Of a stretch of 64,000 nucleotides of DNA, positions 22,376 to 34,079 are shown piece after piece. Location: positions 652,624 through 716,623 of the forward strand of contig NW_017265160.1 in the NCBI RefSeq assembly GCF_001638985.1, read 5' to 3'. The DNA comes from Phycomyces blakesleeanus NRRL 1555(-) (taxonomy: Eukaryota; Mucoromycota; Mucoromycetes; Mucorales; Phycomycetaceae). Positions within the stretch are counted from its first letter, which is position 1, and every line of letters begins with the position of its first letter. Below the pieces are notes generated by a model, which saw only the letters and a list, made by a program, of their open reading frames with translations, did no database searches and had not been told where the DNA came from. A program made the translations under genes and the position numbers.

Positions 22376-23937
22376 TTTTTCCCTTTCTACATAAATGAAC
22401 ATCATAAAGTTATTTTTTAAGGTGATAGTAAATCTCTATAGCTACTTTATACATCTAATTTGCATGACTTGCTCTCTATTTTATTTTTACCTGTTTTAAT
22501 TTGCTAAAATAAAAGTATATTTTAATTATCAAAAAAACAAAAAGTTATTTTTTATTGCTTGTGAGAGGAGTAAGACATATTCCTATTACAATGACAGAGG
22601 CTTGTGTTGACTTTATCCCAATAAGAACAAATAAGATACCAAGTGCAACTGCAAGGATAAATGCACTGATCAACTATCTGTGGAAAAAGAAACAGGAGAC
22701 GGATATCAGCATATTCTTAGAAGAGCAAAAGCTCATTTAACAGCAGTTTCACATGTCTACAAGGCAATGCCAACATATTATGCGTGAAGACGGCATTGTA
22801 GAGACGAACTGAGGAAGATTGAGTAGTCAACAAAAGTTGTACTACTTCTTGAGACTCGAGGAGTTAATTTTGAAATACCAATTTGCTTTACACAAATTCA
22901 GAGGTCAATGAGTTGCTGTTCTTTTCCTTCAAGAAGTGATAAAGACTAAATACCAAACGGAGAAGTGACAAATCATATATATTAAATTTAGTGTCATGCA
23001 AGATATTTCATTAATACTTTTCTTTATTAAAAAAATATGCTGGCAAAGTTAAGCAGAGAAGTTCAAGAAGAAGAGTTGACGTATATATAGATTGTTCAAA
23101 TATAAAACTTAATACACTGACTAAACTATATTTTTAAAAGTAGCCTTGGTGAGGCAGAAAGTAGTGTGGCAGCCTCACCACCAAGAAAAAACATGCAGAG
23201 CCATCGAATTTATTTATTTTTTGAACTCCCTGTTATTTCCGTCTTCCAGAACAACAACAAAAAATTCTCTTTACAATCTCTCTTTTTTTTTAATCAATGA
23301 CAAATGGACTCATTTCCTCTACTTTCTTCCATTACTTTTCCTGTAATCACATTCAAACAACATGCACCACTCAAAATTTAAGACAATTTTGATATAAAAT
23401 CACTACAATTGTGTTTTGATTTTTAAAAAAAGACTAATGCAAGTAAAAAAACACATTTTTTTGTAGTTTTTTTTTCAAGCAGCTACTATATAATAAACTC
23501 TCAACTTCCTTTCACAAAATACAGCCAATGTAAGTTACAGTCTTACTAAAGTGATACTGTATAGGGTATACTAAACAATCTGGCTAGCTATCAATGAGTA
23601 AGTGCATCTAATTACTTGGGGCTTGTGCTGCAGTATGGTAGCTACTAGACAATCTTCGAATGCAAACAAATTATAAGGGTAAGCTTACTAAGCTATGTGT
23701 ATTTACTTTGTATATTAACTTATTTTTGTAGACTTCGTCTTTAATCACAATTACTTGAAGCTGTTAATGAATATACTTGAGATAATTACAAAAAAATACT
23801 TTTAAGTACGTATATTCATAGTATTCTTTACTTTAGTTTTACACAACACTGGAACAGAATTGGTTGAACGTTTTTTTAATAGAAAAGCATCAACAATTAT
23901 AATTTATAAAGAAGAGTCCCGCCATTCATAGCTGATA
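22376..23937. other. Mostly non-coding spacer with one short orphan frame
   Basis: The frame at 22555-22740 (+) encodes 61 residues (A-C-V-D-F-I-P-I-R, W-K-K-K-Q-E-T) and is followed by more protein-like but frame-broken sequence to about 23100. It resembles nothing else here and may be a small transposase remnant. The rest shows no structure beyond AT-rich tracts. Confidence 0.35.
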
Positions 23938-23990
23938 TACAGGATTTTAACTGCAAAATAGTGACTTTTCCTTTTAATATAGTGACATTC

Positions 23991-24086
23991 CCAAATTAAC
24001 TTAGGCAAACTCCCAAGTTGATTTAGACAAATTCCCAAGTTAATTTAGTGAAAATCCCAAATTGATTTAAGCAACCTCTCAAGTTG
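23991..24086. repeat. Four 22-base tandem units inside the left inverted repeat
   Basis: The units start CCAA(A/G)TT at 23991, 24013, 24035 and 24057, each exactly 22 bases, followed by a partial fifth. The mirror-image set lies in the right repeat (about 25766-25862). This resembles the internal direct repeats that bind transposase in IR/DR-type Tc1 elements. Confidence 0.85.
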
Positions 24087-24599
24087 TTTTTTTTGGCTGT
24101 TACATATAAAATCAATATTGTATAGCTAATATCATTTTGATTTAGCTATCAAACATTTTAAAGCTAAAATAAAAATAAATGATATGAAAAACGATATTAA
24201 TTATTATACAAAATACAGAAGAAGCCTTTTTTTTAAAAAAAATAAACAAAATAAAATGAAGCAAAACTAAATGAAGCAAAATCTATATAAACATCCAACT
24301 AAAGATTCATCTATACTTTATATCTTTTCATTATTCCTGTAGTAAAATAACTCTTAAAACACGATACATCATATTTACTTGTTATTTATTAATTTTGTAA
24401 AAGAATAAAAAACCAACTTCTGCTAAAGTGTTTGATCACTCTTAAAATACTAAATAAATATATGTTACACCTATCAGTAGCATGTAGCATATGTTATATA
24501 TGTACACCTTGTCAAATGACTGGCATTTTTTCTTATCAAACTTATATATACAGTAGTGTTTCACCACAATTTCTATTCTTCTTTCTCTTACCTTTTACT

Positions 24600-25687
24600 A
24601 TGAACTCTACATTCCAAAGTCTAAGTGGCAAAAAGAAGTGTAGAAGAAGAACAAAGCAGAAAAATGAAAGAATTCCCATATCTTTATGCAAGAGAATCAT
24701 CAACTTGACTGTAAAAACATATCATAAGCTAGTTTCAGAAGTTGCTTCTATGTTTGGTCTTTCTAGATCCACTGTAGATAACATAAAGAGCAGTTTCAGA
24801 GATAATGGAGAGGTCATGATCAAGCAAAGAGGTGGCAGAAAGAAGTAATGTACAAAAATCATGGAAGAACATTCAGAATATCTCATTGAGATCCTAGACA
24901 AAGATTGCACGTTGACTCTTGAGATGATGAGAGAAAAGCTTTACAAATGCTTTGACGACTTACAAGAAAAAATATAACAGTCAGCAGACTATATCATCAT
25001 ATAATGAACAATATTGGGTTCACCTTAAAGCAAACGAAGGCTGTGGAGGAGAGGAGAAACGACCCAGATGTTACTGAAACAAGGAGAAAATTTGTGGAGT
25101 CTCTTCCAGAACTTGGGGTTGTATATGTAGCCCATTGCATTTTTATTGACGAAGCTGGATTTAATGTTAATCTCATACGCCAACAAGGGTAGTCAAAGAA
25201 GGGAAAGAACGTCATTATACATACTAAGACCAAGAGGGCACTCAACATCAGCATCTTGGCAGCAATATCAAACAATGGTGTCGAGAGCATGTCAGCCAAG
25301 CTTGTTCCAAAAGGCACCAGCGCTGAACTTTTCATTGAGTTCTTAAAGCCAATCATAAAAACACTGGACAATACCAATGCTGTTCCCTAGTGGTTCATCC
25401 TGGACAATGCTCCCATCCACAGATCTCATTTGGTCAGGGACTTTATGGCAACAACACGACACCACATCAAGTTCTTGCCACCTTACTCGCCATTCTTGAA
25501 TTCAGTAGAAGAGAGCTTCTCAAAGCTAAAGATTTTGGCCAAGAGAAAGCCAGGGTTAGATACTGATGACTTTCTGGCATACTTGTCAGAATGTAACTCA
25601 CAAATAACAAGAGAAAACTGCCAAGGCTGGGTCCAACACAGCATTAGTTTTTTTAACAGCTGCCAATATTATAAAGAAATTTATTAA
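24600..25687 (+). pseudogene. Tc1/mariner (DD34E) transposase pseudogene
   Basis: The N-terminus has a helix-turn-helix (V-A-S-M-F-G-L-S-R-S-T-V, about residues 45-60). The catalytic core shows F-I-D-E-A-G-F-N, F-I-L-D-N-A-P-I-H and the final Glu in P-F-L-N-S-V-E-E, with 34 residues between second Asp and Glu. Breaks are a TAA after the HTH region, a one-base frameshift in the A run near 24968, and TAG stops near 25190 and 25388. The gene fills the space between the long inverted repeats. Confidence 0.88.
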
Positions 25688-26019
25688 AATAAAAACATCT
25701 TGCATTGATATCACTTTTTGCATTCTATAATTTACATTGATTTTATATGTAACAGCCAAAAAAAAACAACTTGGGAGGTTGCCTAAATCAATTTGGGCTT
25801 TTCACTAAATTAACTTGGGAATTTGCCTAAATTAACTTGGGAGTTTGCCTAAGTTAATTTTGGAATGTCACTATATTAAAAGGAAAAGTCACTATTTTGT
25901 AGTTAAAATCCTGTATCTAAAGGTATATATTACTTGTATAACTAATATATGAGTTAGTATATTTGCAAGGTAAATTGCTAGTATTATTATTAAGCTTGTA
26001 TATGAATATGCATTATTAT

Positions 26020-26180
26020 ATGTCATGTAAAAGACATAGTATATCATATATTATATTGTATAGTCCATTGTATAGTCTATAGTATAGGACATTGCATAGT
26101 ACATTGTATGATACATCATATAATACATCGTATAGTATATCATATAGTACATTGTACAGCCTATTATATATTTCTATTAT
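26020..26180. repeat. Degenerate AT-rich tandem repeat
   Basis: Short units of the type ATAGTACATTGTATAGT and ATCATATAATACATCG recur across about 150 bases. Low complexity, no gene. Confidence 0.55.
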
Positions 26181-26576
26181 ATATTCTACTGCGCAGCAAG
26201 CATATGAATAAAAATAAAATCCATCAATTTTACCACCAATTTTTCTATATATGGATTTACTACCATACTTTTACTACTAATATGTTTGAAACTAAGCCAA
26301 TCAAGCATGCTGTCTTACTATTCAGTAAATTAGTGGCAAGCATAGCTCATTTACCATCAATTTCCTCTGCTTTAGCATAGTGTGGCCAGCCACCAAATTT
26401 CATGCAAATTAGTAGTATTGTCATATCAATTTCATTCATAGTGACAGTAGCCTCAAGAGCTTCTATGCGTGCATTTTTTTTGGTAGTCTTGGCTTTACAT
26501 ATTTGTATAAAAAAAGAGAAGAAGAACAAGATTTGATTCTGACAAGAAAAATTCTTCTTATTATTCACAGTCATAA

Positions 26577-26596
26577 TCATGCAATATATTGCATGA
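26577..26596. repeat. Perfect 20-base palindrome
   Basis: TCATGCAATATATTGCATGA reads the same on both strands. It lies about 150 bases upstream of the first frame of tnp2 relic Y. Confidence 0.7.
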
Positions 26597-26746
26597 ATTT
26601 ACTATGTTCAGTATTAAATAAATAATGTAAAATTAAAATATAAATCACATTTATATGATAAGTTACTTTTTCTTTGTAACCTTCATCTTAAACCTTTTTA
26701 TTATCACTTACAGTCCAGACTATTGTCTTAAAAATCCTCTAATTAA

Positions 26747-27676
26747 AATGGATAACAACGATCTCAATACTCAGACATCTGGAAACAGCATTGACAAAGT
26801 TAATGTCGATTTTTCTGATTTTGAGTACGAAGCCAACCTGGTTAGAAATAACTATATTTCTAATCACTTTACAACTCTCACCAATGCTGACAACTTTTCC
26901 AGTGATAGACAATATGATTTAAGAGATTTTATACCAGAAGAAGACATCTCTTGTCATGCAAGTTCAATGGATATAGATCTTGATTTTGACTAAGATATGT
27001 CTACAGATATCGAATATTCATCCAGTAAGAGAGAAAAAAACTCTTAAACTACTCTAATGAACTTTTAATAAAATACTAGCCATACATAAATATATATACA
27101 AAAGAAACTGGCTCTGGTTACTTCCATGTCTGCAATGTTGTTGAACATAGAGATTCATCAAACCACTCTGAAAGTAATGAAAGTGACTTGGGTGAAGCTC
27201 CTCGAGTTTCTTCTTATGAGCTCAATAGTCATGCAGAGGCAGCTAGTATGAAACTATTCTCTATGTTTGTTGAGAATAATATGTCTTGTAATGTTTTTGA
27301 CAAGTGTGTCAAGATTGTAAATAAGTACATGATAGAGTGCAGTTTGCGTAAGTATATATTCAGCATTAACTATTTATAACATGTAAACTTACAGATATTA
27401 TAGCTGCTATCAATGCACTCATGTTGCACTACAAGATGGATACTCCTCTTAATAGTGAGTATACTGTCCGTTCTGTGATATATAGCATATGCCAGAAAGA
27501 CTATATCCACTTTGACACTGTAGAAGCTGGTCAGTACAAAGATGAGGAATAGCAGTGCCCTCACTATAATAGCAGACAGTTCCAAGATGAGATAAGCACT
27601 TTAATTTCTGTGCAGACCTTTCAGGTTGTGCCTCTCTCTGAACAATTACAGTTCAAGCTTGATAATGCCCAGAAAC
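26747..27676 (+). pseudogene. tnp2 relic Y, N-terminal half
   Basis: The frame from 26747 is acidic and Asn-rich. Later exons (about 27120-27350 and 27400-27676) include a Cys/Pro/His segment (Q-C-P-H-Y-N-S) and V-V-P-L-S-E-Q-L, which align with the zinc-ribbon region of relic Z (E-C-P-H-C-D, I-Q-L-P-L-G-R-Q-L). The match stops at 27676, where the DDE element is inserted, and resumes in frame at 34080 once one TA is removed. Confidence 0.7.
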
Positions 27677-27865
27677 TATAGTGTATTTTTATTAAAATCA
27701 GGAATTTTAGGATTTGTGTCAATTTTTTTATTTAAAGCATTGACAACAAAAACCAGTATTAAATGTCCGCTAGTTTTTGAAAAAAAAAACTGTAATATTG
27801 AAACTTATACATAGGCACCGCATTTTATATTATAAATTATAAATTTTTATTTTTTTTTATTTTTT

Positions 27866-28969
27866 TTATTCATGGGTGCCAATGCTGCGGTGAGATTTAC
27901 TGATTCTTGAGGTGAATTTCTTTATCTCAGCATCAGCATCCTTAGCATCCAAAAACTTGCTGTAAGCTTCAATATATCTCCAAGTCTTTTTATAAAATCT
28001 CTTGATCATGGTACGAGAACCAGCCACAGGGGAGGCACTGTCCAAGAAAGACAGGAGAATCTTTTCTAATGACTTAAAAGAATAATCGCAGTTTAGGCAA
28101 GCCACACGTTTGGCTGCACCCCAGTAATGCTCAATCCAATTCCATTCACAATAGAACTTGGAGTACAGCTCAAATTTGTGATCCACCTCTTTCACCACCT
28201 TTTGAATAGCTGTCTTCTGTCCAGAAAAGTTGGACTGAGAGGTCAAGAGGTGACGGGTACAGCAACAGTGATTCTCTGCTTCTTCTTCATTGCAGTTTAT
28301 TATCTATCTTCTAGAAAGATTGGATGAATCCAGTTCCATCTACAGTCCACACTTCTGAAGGATCTGCTGGACGCCAACAAACTGTCTCTTCTCCACCAGT
28401 CTCTTTCCTTTCCTTCCAGCTTCAGAGACTGTCTTATAAAATGATTGAGAGATGATACGTCTAACCCTCAAAAACTTTGTATCTTTGAAAATGAACTTGT
28501 CATTTTCAGAAACAATCTTTGGCTTTAGAACCATGCGGGTGGCAACCAAGGCATCTGTGATATATGCTTTGTGTTTGCTTCTTTAGTCGAAAATAAAGAC
28601 GTTAGTGCATCCTTCGTGCAAGCTTTTGAACAGAGGGATAGCATGGTTCTTCAGCTGGTTGAGCATGTCTTCACTTGTTCAGTAACTGTCATATGCTACC
28701 CCAACATTAAATATTCTGCGGGAGACTCATCCCTTCACTTGCATAGTGCCATGACAAGCACACTGGAACTCACTGACCATCAGAGATCTTCCCTGACCTT
28801 TTTTGCAGATGTGGCTTTCACCTTCCTCAAGCCACATGTCCACCTTTCCATCATGAGCATAAAAGGTTGACTCGTCATGGGTCATCATAACCAGCTTCTT
28901 CTGGTTCTCCAAAAGAAGAGGGGTCACCTCAATTTCTTCATCTTCTACAGTAAAGTTTGACATACATTA
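27866..28969 (-). pseudogene. C-terminal half of a fungal DDE-type transposase
   Basis: Minus-strand fragments show M-T-H-D-E-S-T-F-Y-A (first Asp), G-R-S-L-M-V-S-E-F and, after decayed sequence, C-E-W-N-W-I-E-H-Y-W-G-A-A-K-R with the final Glu. The sister copy at 55541-57913 has the same blocks in the same order. I recall this as a fungal DDE nuclease family distantly related to Tc1/mariner, but I cannot give it a firm name. The TA duplication fits that superfamily. Confidence 0.75.
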
Positions 28970-29251
28970 GGTGCTTGCCACCACCCGAAAATTTTTAAAT
29001 TTTGAAGATTTAAGCACTGTTTTTTGTTCCCAATCTATAAAATCTCTCAAAATAATCAGGATCCCAAAAGGGAACAAAATTCAGAAAAGGAAAGGGATAT
29101 CAACAATTTTGAAGTTATAAAATACATTTATTCAAAATAATCAGATTCAAAAAAAGAAAATCTAAACTATTACCACTCTTTTTTTGGATTTGAATTATTT
29201 TTTTTTATTCTAAGATTTTTAAAAACATAAATTAAAAGATAAAAGCAATTA

Positions 29252-30595
29252 ATGAATCAAGTAACATTTACTTTCTTTTTGCTAATTCTCTACATAAAAC
29301 ATTTTCTACTTGAAAGCATAATGATGAGAGAAGAACACCTCTCTGGCTATTTAGTGTTGGAGTTTGACAATACTTTGAATAACAACAACAACAACAACAA
29401 CAGAGCAAACAATTCCAATTCTACTAGTGTTGGCGAACTATCAGTAGATAATACAGGAAATATTACTTTTCCTACCCTTTCCCATTCTGAGGAAGAGAAC
29501 CTAGTAGCAGGTTCTGCGAGTACTACTTTGGGGGAGCCTATCATCACCCTTAGCACTAGTGATGTAGACAGTGCTCGTAGTGCTCGTGGTTCTCATGGTA
29601 GACGTAGTTCTCGTGGTGGACGTGGTTCTTGTGGTAGACGTGGTGTTGATCATGGCCTAGACAGCGTTATTGACCAAGATGAAGCTATTGCTCCAACACA
29701 AGCATCCAACCAAGTAAACCTTTCTTGGGACCACCAGTCAATTGTTATACTTTTGAATGACATTATAAAGCCTAACTATATGAGCTTAATTGACATGTCT
29801 AACATGCAATTAAAAGGCGAAAGGTGGAACCAGATGGCAGAGACCTTCAAGAGGCATCTTGATCAACATGGGCTCGATATGGGTAGTGCAATAGACATCA
29901 TAACACCAAAGAAAATGCAAGAGAAATGGGCTGATCTGAAGAAGAGTTTTCATTTGGTTCAATGAGCTCTTACTGGGACAGGTGTTGGAGGAGGCACAGG
30001 TGAAGAGAGGTGGCTATTTTACAACTATGTGTTTGAAATCCTGCGTGATGATCCATCAGAAAATTCTGGTATCAACGTCGAATCCATGGTTCGTGGTCGC
30101 TGCCATGGAGTAACAATTTCCATAGAATCTCGTGCCAAAGCTGCTATAACTGAATTGCAGAGAAACATTGAGGTTGCTGCTTCTACTTCTGCTGTTGAAT
30201 TGTCTCTTCTCAATACTTTAGACACGAATATTGCAACAGCCACATTAAACAGCACCAATACTTCCGGTCCTTCTAGTAGGCTACCCACCAGGGGTACATG
30301 ACAAACAAGGGAAGAATATGAGGCAGAAAGAGATGACATGCTCTTTGAAAGGCTTCTGGGCATGCACCGTGAGATTGAAGAGCACTCAAAGGAAGTTTTG
30401 TATCCTCTTGCTGATTCAATGAGAGAGGAGAATGAAGCCTTCCAAAGAGACCAGCAGCAACAGCATCAGCAGATGTTGGAAACGTTGAAAAGGGTTTTGA
30501 GAGAGTCTGATGACCGCCTGTTAAGCATCATTGGGCCTTTCTTTAACACTAGAAATAGAAATGGTGAAAATAATAGTAATGATAATAATAGCTAG
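29252..30595 (+). pseudogene. Myb/trihelix-like accessory gene of Harbinger-2
   Basis: One frame runs 29252-30595 with only two interruptions, both TGA (29963 and 30299). The protein has an Asn run, an S-R-G-G-R/G-S-H-G-R low-complexity segment, a DNA-binding-like block (G-E-R-W-N-Q-M-A-E-T-F, K-K-M-Q-E-K-W-A-D-L-K-K-S-F) and a Gln/Glu-rich coiled-coil tail. The block order matches the accessory protein of Harbinger-1. Confidence 0.8.
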
Positions 30596-30689
30596 TTGAT
30601 CTTTTCTCTTTTTTATGCAAAATAATAAACTGAAAATATAAAAAACAAACTTTGCGTATCTTTTGTCTGTTGGTTTTTTATTGGTTATT

Positions 30690-32453
30690 TTAAGGGTTAT
30701 TTCTTCTGCGTCCTCTTCTGGAGATCGCTCTCAACTGGCTGTCCTGTCTTATCTGGCGTCTTAGCTGTCTTTGTTGCTCTCGAAGGTCAGCTTGAAACTG
30801 TCTTGTCTGGGTGTCCGTTAATGGTCTCATGACCTCTGTCATTCTTTCTCTCCTCTGTCTCCCGCGTTCTTGAGAAAGATCGTGTGCAGATTTAATCTGC
30901 CTCACAGAACGATTGACAGTTAGCAAAGCATTCTCCAAATCCACAGGTATCTTGTTCATAAATGGATCGAGATCCTCAACTTCTATCTCCACATCATTAT
31001 CATCATTTCCATCTGAATAGGCATCAAAACCTTGTATTTGGTTTTCAAAATCACGGAGAGTGTCTTTGGGAATGTTTCTTGCATTGTTATTATTGTCCAA
31101 ACAAAAGTTGTGAAGACAACAAGTAATGATGGTAAGAGCCATTTTGTTGATATGCAAAAAGTACAGGTGTCTCAACAAAAAACGCCATTTTTGCACAAGT
31201 AGGCCAAATGCATTTTCAATGTGGTGGCGTGTTTTTGCATATGCCTTGTTGAAAGCTTGTTGCTTGGGGTCTTCAGTTGCAATGGGATATGGTGGGAGTA
31301 TATTTTCCATGATTGGAAATGCAGAATCTATATTAATAGAACATTACATTAAAAGATGTACGTTTGTTAAACAGAAGCTTTAAAATAAAAAATTACCTGC
31401 GAGAATAACTGTATCATTGGGGAAGTAGTAATCTCGGTCAAAAAGCATATTTATGTAGAGAGAGCTAGCTGTGAATAGCCTTGCATCATTGACACGGCCT
31501 ATGTATTTTTCCTATTATGAGGTAATAAATTAGTACAAAACTGTATAAAATGCATCAAAGAAAATATTACCAGATTGTCCTGTTCTGACAATCATGAAGC
31601 GCTTATTGGCATCACACATAGCAAGGAGATTCATAAAAGAATTGTTGTGGCAATCGACTCAGGCGTTTCCATGCAAAGAAGTCTTTTGAATGGAAATAAG
31701 TTTTCTATCAATTGCCCCAATGACACCAGGTAGACGAATACTACGTCTTTCAGGCTGCTTGAATTCAGCTGCCTTTCTTATCGCTGTTGCACTGTCATGG
31801 ACTCCCCAGTTCACAAACCTATCAGAATAGTCTGACATGGCAGTAATGAACCACAAGGTAAACCGTGTATACGATCCGACACTAACTCCAAGAAAATTCT
31901 CAGCAAGACAGTAACCAAAATGTGTATTGGCAAAGCGCCAAAGAACTGTTGCAACTTGGATTTCAATAGGATAACTATTTCCATTCAAAGCTGCGTCGTA
32001 CACCTGATGCTGACTAACAATATTGAGCAGCAACTCAAAGTTTGCGCGGCTCATTTGGTATTGTAACTGGAAGCTGCTGCTTCCAAGGTCGTTGGTCAAA
32101 GATGGGTGTCGAACATACCACCATTGTCTAAACACGCCATATCTATCATGGTTGACTTCTTTAGGCCCGCGTTCTAGAGTGAAGGAGTGTGGTCTGCAAG
32201 TGTATACCATGTAGAAGTAATCATGACTGACCAATTGCGAACTTTCAAGCATGATGTTTGTTGCCCATTGAAGAAGCTGCTGTTGGGACTGTTCCACTTG
32301 TTGTTGCAGAATCAAACGTTGTCTACTCATTTGATTCAAGGAAATTTTAACATTGGTCAAGTATGCATTTCTGTGGAAATTAAGAATGAAGGCCGAAAGT
32401 CTGAGAATCTCAACAGAATAATCAGTGTTGCTAGTGTTGCTGTTGTTGTTCAT
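30690..32453 (-). pseudogene. PIF/Harbinger transposase of Harbinger-2
   Basis: Three minus-strand exons, 32453-31571, 31511-31397 and 31327-30690, have GT..AG introns and fitting phases. Catalytic residues appear as V-I-G-A-I-D-R, V-N-D-A-R-L-F and H-I-E-N-A-F-G-L-L. The only break is a TGA at 31659-31661, where family members have Trp (H-G-N-A-W). A Gln-rich N-terminus and an Arg/Gln-rich C-terminal tail flank the core. Confidence 0.85.
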
Positions 32454-32659
32454 TTTTAAGATGTTAAAAGATTGATTTTTATGAAAAGGTAACTAAGAAG
32501 GAAGAAGGCAACTAAAAAGGAAAAGGCAAGTTATTTTAGCATATATTTTTATTTTTCCAAAATGAGACAAGTATAAAAAGCACATGATATTTCTTTTTGG
32601 ATGTTTAGAATGAAAATACATTATCTATATCGATATATTCACGGGTGGTGGCGAGCACC

Positions 32660-33671
32660 TATTGTTTGTATCCCATCATTCACATTGCCCAAACATGGCA
32701 ATACTGAACAATGTCTTATCTTTTGTGTCCATCATAATATATGTCCTGATTGTTTTTGTGGTGGACGTACCCCCAGGCTCTCATATATTTCTATGCTGTG
32801 CTTATGGCCACGTTGCCTTTTACATCAAGGCATGATGGAAAAAGCATTTCATCAAGATACTTTTTCAAATCCACAACAGTTTGTCTTTCTGCTTTTTGAG
32901 CACGAAGCCAAACGATTGCTTTCTTTTTAAGGTCTTCATCATCTATAATTGAAGACCGCTTGGCATGCTTGCCCTGTTGATGTTCAGAAAATTTGCCAAA
33001 CTAAAAAAATTCTTTGGCCCAACCGCGGACAGCCTCTGCATGGTACTTGGAAGGTTTTGTCCAAAAAATCTCTGCTGCTTTTTCAGATGCCTCAATTTTC
33101 TTGCAATTGTTAAAGAGGCGTCGGAAATAGTCTTTCACAACAATGTGTTTGCTTACTTCAAACAAAGCAAACTTGCCCAACTCGCTATCTGAACTGCCTG
33201 GAGGCTTTATCATCTCAGAGATTTTCTCATAAGCTTCACGAATCTCTTCAAGTTCCTCATCTTTCAAATGCTTATATACAATTAATGCCTTTCTACAGGC
33301 GAAACTGGTGCAACAGGAACTGAGAAACCAAAATCAGCAAGCGTTCTGACCTTCTTGTTTTTATTTGCCTCAAGCTCTTCTTTCATTTTTCTCTTGTTGT
33401 GTATAATCGATGATCACGAATCTCCTCTGTAGAGTCCACACAAATCTTTTCCTGCATCTGGTCTCTATGTCAGAAAGCTATTATAGTACGCAGCAATCAT
33501 TGTATTCATATCTAAATCCAAGAGCTCCCAATTGTATTCTTCTACAGGTTGATCTTCAACAGATTCCTTTTTGGTATCAATAGTAATAATTGGAGATTTG
33601 GCACAAAATTTTCTGCCCTCTCTTTGAGTCATTTTAGAAGTAAGAATAGAGCAAGCATTTTTACAACTCAT
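32660..33671 (-). pseudogene. N-terminal half of the DDE-type transposase
   Basis: Minus-strand frames (33671-33465, 33267-33001 and 33000-32660) align block by block with the start of the sister copy at 55541: an H-N-K-R-K-M-K-E basic block, then G-K-H-A-K-R-S-S-I-I-D-D-E-D-L and Y-Y-D-G-H-K-R. Several stops and frameshifts interrupt it. The sequence ends exactly at the Harbinger-2 terminus. Confidence 0.75.
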
Positions 33672-34079
33672 TCTTAAGAATTTGTTTTGGTAAAAGTAAA
33701 AGAAGTGTTTTCAGAGCAGTCTTGATAGACAGCTGTCACATCTAAAAATGTGGCTTATAGTCTGCATTTTACACATATTTTCTAATTTAGAATATATAAT
33801 TCTCTACATCTGTCTTGAGATGTCATCAGAGATATAGATTAAAGTCTCAATATTTCTCTTCCCCTGCTATTAAATTTGAATACCACACTTTTTCAAAAGT
33901 CAAAAACTTTGTTGGAAATGTCAGTACAAACAAGCTGCTTACACAGTTCTTTTCACAAACACTTTCTCTGTGTCTATGAGTGATGGTTTTTTTGTATTGT
34001 CATTTCTGACAAAGTTTTTGCCTTTTGAAACAAAATTGGAGTCTAATAATTCTTCCTGATTATAAAAAAATACACTATA

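Larger units (their letters stand above)
23940..25913 (+). mobile_element. Tc1/mariner element with long inverted repeats
   Basis: Inverted repeats of about 177 bases (23940-24116 and 25736-25913) start CAGGATTTTAACT. They are bordered by TA on each side (23938-23939 and 25914-25915), the target duplication of the IS630-Tc1-mariner superfamily. Each repeat holds four tandem 22-base units. One transposase pseudogene lies between them. Confidence 0.9.
28970..32659. mobile_element. Harbinger-2, nested in the DDE element
   Basis: Terminal inverted repeats of 18 bases (GGTGCTTGCCACCACCCG at 28970, inverse at 32642-32659) match at 17 of 18 positions. Flanks share TA (28968-28969 and 32660-32661). 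The 3-base words TTA and TAT are not identical, so the duplication is either TA or a mutated TTA. Inside are convergent accessory and transposase genes as in Harbinger-1, but from a different subfamily, each with in-frame stops. Confidence 0.85.
27679..34077 (-). mobile_element. DDE-family element (old copy) inserted in relic Y
   Basis: Imperfect inverted ends of about 25 bases begin TAGTGTATTTTT (27679) and end with the inverse (34077). They are flanked by TA (27677-27678 and 34078-34079). Removing the element and one TA rejoins relic Y in frame. Its transposase reads on the minus strand and is itself split by Harbinger-2 at 28970-32659. Confidence 0.82.

Noticed and set aside
28967..32662. 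A perfect TTA duplication for Harbinger-2
   Set aside because: The left flank is TTA but the right is TAT. Only TA is shared with certainty.
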